A stretch of 22,834 nucleotides of DNA, from assembly GCA_020722245.1 (NCBI GenBank), contig DYLE01000013.1, positions 1 through 22,834 of the forward strand, in the 5' to 3' direction. Source of the stretch: Desulfonema limicola. Lineage in GTDB: Bacteria > Desulfobacterota > Desulfobacteria > Desulfobacterales > Desulfosalsimonadaceae. Of the stretch, positions 8,044 through 14,097 are shown piece by piece. Each line of letters begins with the position of its first letter. Positions within the stretch are counted from its first letter, which is position 1. Both the position numbers and the translations under genes were made by a program. The notes under the pieces were generated by a model, which saw only the letters and a program-made list of their open reading frames with translations, searched no databases and was not told the origin of the DNA.

Positions 8044-8736
8044 ATGCCCAACAAAAAATATTTCAAGCTGATATCCGAATCCATGCTTTTTGCCGGATTG
8101 CCGGATGAACACATCAACGCCCTGCTCTTGATCTCAGAGATCCGGGATTTTGAAAAAAACCAACTGATTTTTTTAGAAGGGGATAAAGGCATCGGTTTTT
8201 ATATCAATGTGGACGGCAGGGTGAAAATTTTTAAACTCTCGCCTGAGGGAAAGGAACATATCCTCCATATTTTCGGCCCCGGCGAGCCCTACGGGGAGGT
8301 GCCGGTGTTTTCCGGAAAAACCTATCCGGCCAACGCCGCGTCCATTGATGCGTCCCGGTCGCTTTTTTTCCCACGGGATGCGGTTGTCGCCCTGCTTGCA
8401 AAAAACCCGGCCATCGCCCTGAATATGCTGGCGGTGCTGTCCATGAGGCTGCGGCAGTTTACGGTGGCCGTGGAAAACCTGTCCTTAAAAGAGGTGCCCG
8501 GCCGGCTGGCGGCCCATCTGCTGATGCTGTCTTTGGAGCAGGAAAAAAAAGACAGGGTGGTATTGAACATTCCCAAAACCCTTCTGGCCAGCCTTCTTGG
8601 AACCATACCGGAAACCCTGTCCCGCATCCTAAGCCGCATGGCGGCCCAAAACCTCATTGAGGTTCAGGGCCGGAGCATTCGGCTTCTGGATCTGGAAGGG
8701 CTGCGGCTGCTTGCCGAAACAGGCAGGCTGGCGTAA
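8044..8736 (+). CDS. Crp/Fnr-family regulator, HcpR/DNR-like
   Basis: A 230-residue transcription factor with an N-terminal cyclic-nucleotide-binding-type beta barrel (~20-115, including GEPYGEVPVF), a long dimer helix (~118-148) and a C-terminal winged helix (~150-220). The recognition helix reads E190-T-L-S193-R194, the FNR/DNR pattern that reads TTGA half-sites. There is no cysteine at all, so it cannot carry an FNR-type [4Fe-4S] cluster. That favours a heme- or ligand-sensing HcpR/DNR/NnrR-type protein responding to NO or a related signal. The start lacks a normal Shine-Dalgarno: the leader is A-rich and the only AGG sits inside the operator at 8014-8027, which suggests autoregulation. 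It is divergent from the siroheme operon. Confidence 0.85.
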   Translation: MPNKKYFKLISESMLFAGLPDEHINALLLISEIRDFEKNQLIFLEGDKGIGFYINVDGRVKIFKLSPEGKEHILHIFGPGEPYGEVPVFSGKTYPANAASIDASRSLFFPRDAVVALLAKNPAIALNMLAVLSMRLRQFTVAVENLSLKEVPGRLAAHLLMLSLEQEKKDRVVLNIPKTLLASLLGTIPETLSRILSRMAAQNLIEVQGRSIRLLDLEGLRLLAETGRLA

Positions 8737-8892
8737 AAACAGGAGAAGATGAAAATCGCCTGGGCAGAAAAAAGATGCAAAGACAGGTCGCGACCGGCGT
8801 TTGGTAAGCTCCCAAAAAGGCGGCTGGCTTGATTTGGCCTCAGGTCCTTTGAGGCTGGGCAGGGGTTTCATCACGGGCGGTTATTCATTTAT

Positions 8893-9777
8893 TCACGACC
8901 ATGCCTGATTGCGTTCGATAAGGCGGTCTTTTTGCGCCCACAGGGTGTTTAACCACTCCTGGAACTCCTCCCGGTAGGCCGGGTTTGTCGAATAGTTGCC
9001 TGAGAGCCGGGGTAGCATCTTCATCGCCCGAATATCCACCATAATCTTACGGCACCGGCCGCAGAAAAACGCCCATAACCCCGGCGCGCCTTTCGGGTAG
9101 ATGATGGTGACATCCAAAATATTCTCCAGAAGGTCCCCCATGGCGTAGAACACCACGGAGGTGCCGCCGGCCTTCGGGGTCAACAGATGCCGGTACGGGG
9201 ATTTCTGTTTTCGGTGCTTTTCCGGCGTAAACCGGGTGCCTTCGGGGAAATTCACGGTGGTAACCGGCAAATACCGGTATTTTTCGCAGGCCGCGCGGGT
9301 GGTCTCCATGTCCTTTCCCTTTAAATGGGGGTTTTTTGCGAGGAACTCTTTGGAATACCGCTTCATGATGGGATAGTCCAGAGCCCAGAGACAGGGGCCC
9401 ATGAGGGGAAGCCAGAGCAGCTGTTTTTTGATGAAAAATTTATACGGCGGGATTTTTTTGTAAAACACCTTGATCAGCACCAGAATATCCACCCAGGTCT
9501 GATGGTTTGAGAGGATGATCGACCATTTGTCGGTTTTGAACTGGGTATTGCCGGTGATGATCCATTCGGTTCTTGCGAAAATTTTATGGGTGAGATTGGC
9601 GCAAAAGACCCAGCATCGGCTGCTTAAAAGATCCAACAGCCGGACAATAAAGGCCCTGGCCTTGGCATGGGGGATCAGGAGTTTGAAAAGTGTGATGAAC
9701 ATAAACATCACAAAGATCACCGATGTGAAGCAGACGTAAGAGAGCAGGGTGAGAATGCCGCGAATCTGACCGAACAA
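8893..9777 (-). CDS. YihG-like 1-acylglycerol-3-phosphate acyltransferase family protein
   Basis: A membrane-associated lysophospholipid acyltransferase of about 294 residues. Residues 9-37 form a hydrophobic anchor. The catalytic block N-H92-x4-D97 (NHQTWVD) and the substrate block FPEGTR (177-182) are both intact. The order and spacing match the YihG/AGPAT group, which acylates lysophosphatidic acid or related acceptors. The frame is open to a GTG at 9879 and has an ATG at 9837, but neither has a ribosome site. A perfect AGGAGG (9785-9790) lies seven bases before TTG at 9777, so I take that as the start. It stands 155 bases from the Crp/Fnr gene, convergent with it, and is probably its own transcription unit. 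Acceptor specificity is not readable. Confidence 0.85.
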   Translation of the reverse strand: MFGQIRGILTLLSYVCFTSVIFVMFMFITLFKLLIPHAKARAFIVRLLDLLSSRCWVFCANLTHKIFARTEWIITGNTQFKTDKWSIILSNHQTWVDILVLIKVFYKKIPPYKFFIKKQLLWLPLMGPCLWALDYPIMKRYSKEFLAKNPHLKGKDMETTRAACEKYRYLPVTTVNFPEGTRFTPEKHRKQKSPYRHLLTPKAGGTSVVFYAMGDLLENILDVTIIYPKGAPGLWAFFCGRCRKIMVDIRAMKMLPRLSGNYSTNPAYREEFQEWLNTLWAQKDRLIERNQAWS

Positions 9778-10003
9778 ACCCGTTCCTCCTGTTTGATGGT
9801 TTTGTTTTTCAAATGCAAATCGATCTGAAGCAGACATCCTGTCGATGGTGAATGATCTGAAGAAACATGACATGCCCACGGTGACGGCTGAACGGTTCCA
9901 AAGCCTTTTGCTGAAATGGAACTATCTCATGGGAGGTTTTGCATGTCAAGTTCAAGGGGAATACCGACAAAAGAAGAAAAGCCCGGGCCGAGGGTTTTTA
10001 TCG

Positions 10004-10666
10004 CTATCCAAGCGCATCAAAAACAGCGGACTCGGATATCTCCCCTTCACGAATGACCACCACGGGGGTTTGGGTGACATCCACCACAGTGGAGCCCGGC
10101 CCGCCTTTTAACGGGCCGGCGTCAAGGATGAAATCCACGTTATCGAGAATTTCGGAAGGGATGTCGCAAATCCTGGAAGCGCCGGATCGTCCCGACAGGT
10201 TGGCGCTGGTTCCGGTAACCGGGTTTTCTGCGGCATGGACCAGGGCAACGGCCACTTCATGAGAGGGGAGCCGGACGCCGATTTTTTTGAAACCCCCGGT
10301 TAATACAGGGGAGACCTTCGGGCCGGCGTGAAACACAAGGGTGACCCTTCCCGGCCAGAACCGGTCCATCAGCGATACGGCGGGTTTTGGAATGCGGGCG
10401 ACCAGAAGAGGCAGCATGGAGCGGGAGGAGATCAGAACGGATACGGGTTTTTCAGCGGGCCGCTTTTTGACGGCAAACACCCGTCTGACCGCGTCCGGGT
10501 TGAAGGCGTCCGCGCCGATCCCGTAAAGCCCGCGCGTGGGAAAGACAATCAGCCCGCCGGAGGCGAGGACGGCCGCGGCTTCTTGAATGAGCAAGGGATC
10601 CGGCCGATCCGGATCAATGCGTCGGACGCGGGGGTTATCGATGGAACTTTTTGGCTTTCTGCTCAA
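10004..10666 (-). CDS. tsaC: L-threonylcarbamoyladenylate synthase (TsaC/YrdC/Sua5 family)
   Basis: Makes threonylcarbamoyl-AMP from threonine, bicarbonate and ATP, the first step in t6A37 tRNA modification. The 220 residues fit the short YrdC-only form rather than longer Sua5. Key features are the early strand GGLIVFPTRGLYGIGADA (38-55), the KxR-type substrate site VKKRPAEKPVSVLI and the late TSANLSG loop. The apparent start is TTG at 10666, inside the last codons of the purDE gene, giving an overlap of about 32 bases. No ATG or GTG alternative exists before the conserved core, so translational coupling to purDE is likely. It is the last gene of the minus-strand housekeeping run. Confidence 0.88.
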   Translation of the reverse strand: MSRKPKSSIDNPRVRRIDPDRPDPLLIQEAAAVLASGGLIVFPTRGLYGIGADAFNPDAVRRVFAVKKRPAEKPVSVLISSRSMLPLLVARIPKPAVSLMDRFWPGRVTLVFHAGPKVSPVLTGGFKKIGVRLPSHEVAVALVHAAENPVTGTSANLSGRSGASRICDIPSEILDNVDFILDAGPLKGGPGSTVVDVTQTPVVVIREGEISESAVFDALG

Positions 10667-12401
10667 CGGAATCCGCCATTTCCTGCTTGAACGACTCCAG
10701 ACGCCGTTTCAAACCCTCGTCCGCCAGAGAGAGGATCTGAACCGCCAGTATTCCGGCGTTTCTGGCGCCGGGCTTGCCCACCGCCATGGTGGCCACCGGC
10801 ACCCCGGCCGGCATCTGAACCGTGGAAAGCAAGGCGTCCATACCGTTTAGCGCCGAAGAGTTGATCGGCACCCCGATCACCGGAAGGCAGGTGTGACCGG
10901 CCATCACGCCGGCCAGGTGGGCCGCATGCCCGGCTCCCGCGATAATGACCTTCATCCCTTTTTTCGAGGCCGAGGAGGCGAACGCGGCGGCCAGGGCAGG
11001 GGTCCGGTGGGCGGAGGCTACGGTCAGCACATAGGGGATGGCAAACCGTTTCAACACCTCCACCGATTCCTTCATGATATCGTAATCGGAATCGCTGCCC
11101 ATCACGATCCCCACCAGAGGCGGGGCCTCCAGCCGGCGGATCGCCTTCTGGCCGATGTCCCTGCGGTAATAGGCACCTTCCCACCGGATTTTGGAGACCG
11201 CCAGGTAGGCCCGCTCCGCTGCTTTTTTAACCGTGTCCCCCAGGGCTGTCACGCCCAGGACCCTTCCGCCGCTGGTGACGATCCTGCCGTCTTTTTGCGC
11301 GGTGCCAGCATGAAACACCGCGACATCCTTCATCCGGCCGGCGCTTTCCAGACCGGTTATCGGCTTTCCTTTTTCATAGGAGCCCGGATAGCCTGGGGAT
11401 GCCATGACCACGCACACGGCGGGACGCTCGTCGATCTCTAGAGAACACTCATTCAGGCGGCCTTCCACCACCGCCTCCATCACCGGAACGATGTCCGATT
11501 TTAAACGGATCATCAGCGGCTGGGTCTCCGGATCGCCGAACCGGCAGTTGAACTCCACCACATGGACCTCGTCCCCGTTGATCATCAACCCGGCGTACAG
11601 CGCCCCCTTGTAGGGAATCCCTTCTTTTGCCATTCCCTTGACCATGGGGAGCATGATGCTTTCCATGATTTTTCGATGCATGAACTCGTCCACCACCGGA
11701 GCCGGGGAATAGGCGCCCATGCCGCCGGTATTGGGCCCCTCGTCATTGTCAAAAATGGTTTTGTGGTCCTGGGAAGAAGGGAGGGGCAGGATATGCACCC
11801 CGTCGGTGAAGGCGATAAAAGAGGCCTCCTCGCCCAGCAGGCATTCCTCGATGACGATTTTTTTGCCGGCCTTTCCAAAGGCCATCTCCTTCATCGCGGT
11901 TGTTACAGCCGCTTCCGCCTGTTCGCGGGTTTTGCACACCGACACCCCTTTTCCGGCGGCCAGGCCGTCGGCCTTGACGACAAGGGGCGAAGGGGTGCGC
12001 CTGACGTAATCCAAGGCCTTTTCAAAATCGGTGAAGGAGCGTCCCTTTGCGGTGAGAATGCCGTATTTGTTCATGAGCCGCTTGGCAAAGGCCTTGCTCG
12101 CTTCGATTTGAGCGGCCTTTTGCGACGGGCCGAACACCTGAAGCCCTTTTTTTTCAAACCGGTCCGTGATTCCCGCGGCCAAAGGGGCTTCAGGCCCCAC
12201 CACGGTCAAGTCGATTTCAGCCTCAACGGCAAACCGAACCAGAGCGTCGATATCTTCGGCCGCAATGGGAACACATTCCGCAAGACCGGCCATTCCTGCG
12301 TTTCCGGGAGCGCAATAGAGCTTTTTCACCTTGGGGCTTTTGGCGATCTTCCATGCCAGGGCATGCTCCCTGCCGCCGCTTCCGATAATTAAAACCTTCA
12401 T
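10635..12401 (-). CDS. purD: Bifunctional PurD-PurE fusion (GAR synthetase / AIR carboxylase-mutase)
   Basis: One 588-residue chain carrying two purine enzymes. Residues 1-422 are phosphoribosylamine-glycine ligase: MKVLIIGSGGREHALAW, ATP-grasp elements VVKADGLAAGKGV and FNCRFGDPETQ, ending in the usual RRDIG-x-A tail. Residues ~425-565 are PurE: GSDSD at 435-439, SAHRTP from 463, and the late block SLLS-like ALLSTVQMP with PAGVPVATMA. The usual class I loop GGAAHLPG reads GHAAHLAG here (491-498), so mutase versus direct carboxylase activity is worth testing. No PurK is in the window. The junction near 11133 has almost no linker. I chose the ATG at 12401, with AAGGA eight bases upstream, over the one at 12410. 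It follows ddl by 26 bases and overlaps tsaC. Confidence 0.93.
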   Translation of the reverse strand: MKVLIIGSGGREHALAWKIAKSPKVKKLYCAPGNAGMAGLAECVPIAAEDIDALVRFAVEAEIDLTVVGPEAPLAAGITDRFEKKGLQVFGPSQKAAQIEASKAFAKRLMNKYGILTAKGRSFTDFEKALDYVRRTPSPLVVKADGLAAGKGVSVCKTREQAEAAVTTAMKEMAFGKAGKKIVIEECLLGEEASFIAFTDGVHILPLPSSQDHKTIFDNDEGPNTGGMGAYSPAPVVDEFMHRKIMESIMLPMVKGMAKEGIPYKGALYAGLMINGDEVHVVEFNCRFGDPETQPLMIRLKSDIVPVMEAVVEGRLNECSLEIDERPAVCVVMASPGYPGSYEKGKPITGLESAGRMKDVAVFHAGTAQKDGRIVTSGGRVLGVTALGDTVKKAAERAYLAVSKIRWEGAYYRRDIGQKAIRRLEAPPLVGIVMGSDSDYDIMKESVEVLKRFAIPYVLTVASAHRTPALAAAFASSASKKGMKVIIAGAGHAAHLAGVMAGHTCLPVIGVPINSSALNGMDALLSTVQMPAGVPVATMAVGKPGARNAGILAVQILSLADEGLKRRLESFKQEMADSVEQKAKKFHR

Positions 12402-12427
12402 CGTTGGCATCCTTTCATAGTAACCGA

Positions 12428-13375
12428 TCAGGGAAGGTAACGGCGGCGTTTAAGCCCCAGTTCGATGAGCCGGTCCAAAAGCCCGGAAAAACTCATGCCG
12501 GCAGCAGCGGCCGCCTTGGGAAGCAGGCTGTTTGAGGTCATTCCCGGTATCGTGTTGGTCTCGAGGACAAAGATGTCATCGCCGTGAATGATCATATCCG
12601 TTCGGCTGTAGCCCTCGCAAAACAGCGACCGGTGGGCTTTTACAGCGAGAGCCTGGGCTCGTCGGGTGAGCTCCGGGCTGATCCGGGCGGGGCAGATCTC
12701 CTGGGTTTCGCCGGGCTGATACTTCGCCTCATAATCAAAAAATAAATGGGTTTTCTCAGGAACGATCTCGATAAGCGGCAGGGCCTCAAGATCCTCGTTG
12801 CCGATCACCCCGCCGGTGATTTCAACGCCGGGGATGTATTTTTCCACCAGAAGGGTCTCATCATGGGCAAAGGCTTTATCAAAGGCGGCGGGCAGGTTCT
12901 CCCTTGACTCTTCAATACAAAGCCCGATGCTGGATCCTCCCCGGACCGGCTTGATCACCAGCGGCAGCCCCAGCCGGCGAATGCATTGATCCAGATCAAG
13001 CGCATCGGTCTTATTGAAACTCAAATAGGGGGGGACAGGAATCCCGGCTTTTTCATACAGGTATTTGGCGGCCAGCTTATGCATGGCGACAGCGCTCCCC
13101 AGCGGGCCGGAGCATTGATAGGGGATCCTTAAAAGATCCAGCAGCCCCTGAACCGTTCCGTCCTCGCCGTTTACCCCGTGAAGCACCACCATCGCGATAT
13201 CGATTTCGCCGGCCTCGGCAAGGAGCCGGGGGATATCTGTTTTGGGGTCATACCGGTTTATGCTGTATTTTTCCGGGTCCAGCGCCCGAATGACCTCCTC
13301 CCCGCTTTTTAGGGAAACCTCCCGCTCCGTGGAGGTCCCGCCGGAAAGAACCGCCACCCTTATCTTTTTATTCAT
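12428..13375 (-). CDS. ddl: D-alanine--D-alanine ligase
   Basis: Joins two D-alanines with ATP for peptidoglycan precursor synthesis in the cytoplasm. The 315 residues have the family order: N-terminal LSGGTSTEREVSLKSG, then HGVNGEDGTVQG, the ATP-grasp lid PLVIKPVRGGSSIG, EKYIPGVEITGGVIG, and the C-terminal Mg/product site ETNTIPGMTSNSLLPKAA. Length is normal (300-370). It lies 12 bases after the DUF1992 gene and 26 before purDE, so it is probably co-transcribed with both. No strong ribosome site precedes the ATG, but the domain starts immediately at MNKKIRVAVLSGG, so the start is well supported by homology. Confidence 0.95.
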   Translation of the reverse strand: MNKKIRVAVLSGGTSTEREVSLKSGEEVIRALDPEKYSINRYDPKTDIPRLLAEAGEIDIAMVVLHGVNGEDGTVQGLLDLLRIPYQCSGPLGSAVAMHKLAAKYLYEKAGIPVPPYLSFNKTDALDLDQCIRRLGLPLVIKPVRGGSSIGLCIEESRENLPAAFDKAFAHDETLLVEKYIPGVEITGGVIGNEDLEALPLIEIVPEKTHLFFDYEAKYQPGETQEICPARISPELTRRAQALAVKAHRSLFCEGYSRTDMIIHGDDIFVLETNTIPGMTSNSLLPKAAAAAGMSFSGLLDRLIELGLKRRRYLP

Positions 13376-13387
13376 GGGGATCGCTTT

Positions 13388-13783
13388 TCATTCGATTTTT
13401 TTGTTGGATAAAACAGGCTCTAGCCGTTCAAGCATCCTTGCTTCATACCTCTGAGGGACCTCGAACGCCACAGCGCCTTTGCGCGTCGCGTTCAGCTTCA
13501 TGATCAAAAAATTTAGTTTTTTTAAGGTCTTGCATCTTAATTGCACATCCGTCATGCCCTCCAGCAGGGCTTCGGTGGCGGAGATCTCTTTTTTAATCTC
13601 GATCTCCGGAGGAAGGCAATCCGCGTTTTTCAAGATTTTATAGGCCAGGCGGAGGTCTTCGGGGATTCGACTGAAATCCTCCAGGCAGAGCGGCTTTCCC
13701 GCCCCTTCCAGTTTCTCAAAAGCGCCGTTTCGCATCGCCCGTTGAATCCGTTCCTCAACGATTTTTTCAAACCCGGAAAGCAT
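13388..13783 (-). CDS. DUF1992 protein (DnaJ subfamily C member 28-type conserved domain)
   Basis: A 131-residue protein whose core matches the DUF1992/DNAJC28 conserved domain: ERIQRAM-x-NGAFEKLEGAGKPL, then IPEDLRLAYKILKNA and LPPEIEIKKEI. It has no J domain; the name only reflects that the region is shared with a eukaryotic J protein. The function is unknown. The C-terminal half is helical and charged. I chose ATG 13783 over an upstream TTG at 13795; GAAGG lies 12 bases before it, a long but usable spacing. It sits between tRNA-Met and ddl on the same strand and is probably read from the tRNA-side promoter or an internal one. Confidence 0.85.
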   Translation of the reverse strand: MLSGFEKIVEERIQRAMRNGAFEKLEGAGKPLCLEDFSRIPEDLRLAYKILKNADCLPPEIEIKKEISATEALLEGMTDVQLRCKTLKKLNFLIMKLNATRKGAVAFEVPQRYEARMLERLEPVLSNKKIE

Positions 13784-13808
13784 AGCTGAAAACAACCTTC
13801 AAACAATG

Positions 13809-13836
13809 AAGCCCCTCTGGAACTGCAGAGAGGCTT
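13809..13836. terminator. Stem-loop between tRNA-Met and the DUF1992 gene, probable terminator
   Basis: Arms AAGCCCCTCTG and CAGAGAGGCTT pair over 11 positions with one wobble, with a six-base loop. On the minus strand the tail is moderately T-rich (CATTGTTT); on the plus strand it is TTTGTTTAAT. The position 14 bases past the tRNA CCA suggests the tRNA 3' terminator, possibly leaky into the DUF1992 gene. Confidence 0.55.
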
Positions 13837-13849
13837 TGTTTAATCGGTA

Positions 13850-13926
13850 TGGTGGCGATGCAGGGACTTGAACCCCGGACACTGCGGATATGAGCCGCAT
13901 GCTCTAACCAACTGAGCTACATCGCC
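13850..13926 (-). tRNA. tRNA-Met (anticodon CAT)
   Basis: A 77-nt cloverleaf including an encoded CCA. The acceptor GGCGATG pairs with CATCGCC, the D arm is GCTC...GAGC, and the anticodon stem TGCGG/CCGCA encloses the loop CTCATAT, giving anticodon CAT. The T arm is CGGGG/CCCTG around TTCAAGT. The acceptor starts with a normal G1-C72 pair and the anticodon stem lacks the three G-C pairs of initiators, so it is the elongator type. A lysidine-modified tRNA-Ile2 also has CAT and cannot be excluded, but the sequence resembles elongator Met more closely. Confidence 0.93.
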
Positions 13927-14047
13927 TTGCTGAAAACTTCGTAAAAGGCTCGAGGTTTTCCATTTGTATTCCCGCCATGATCAAAATACGCATAGACCGC
14001 ATCGAACGCTTTACGAAACCTTCACCCACAATTCACATAAAGGGGGC

Positions 14048-14076
14048 CTTTTAACAGCTCCCTTATTCCGAGTCAA
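14048..14076 (-). promoter_or_regulatory. Candidate sigma-70 promoter for tRNA-Met and downstream genes
   Basis: On the minus strand, TTGACT (14076-14071), a 17-base spacer, then TAAAAG (14053-14048). The expected start is about 115 bases before the mature tRNA. A hairpin at 13932-13960 (GAAAAC...GTTTTC with a TCG/CGA inner stem) lies just upstream of the tRNA 5' end. An inverted repeat CAAGC/GCTTG (14074-14095) overlaps the -35. Confidence 0.5.
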
Positions 14077-14097
14077 GCTAAAACCGTTTTGCTTGTG

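Noticed and set aside
8837..8855. Hairpin GCCTCA/TGAGGC between the Crp/Fnr and acyltransferase genes
   Set aside because: Only six pairs and no T-run follows on either strand, so I do not call it an intrinsic terminator.
9778..9879. Longer acyltransferase N-terminus from GTG 9879 or ATG 9837
   Set aside because: No ribosome site precedes either, whereas AGGAGG sits seven bases before TTG 9777; the extra residues show no family similarity that I can see.
11562..12392. 276-codon plus-strand open frame opposite purD
   Set aside because: Antisense to a firmly identified enzyme; the composition (His/Gly/Arg-rich) is typical of GC-rich shadow frames.
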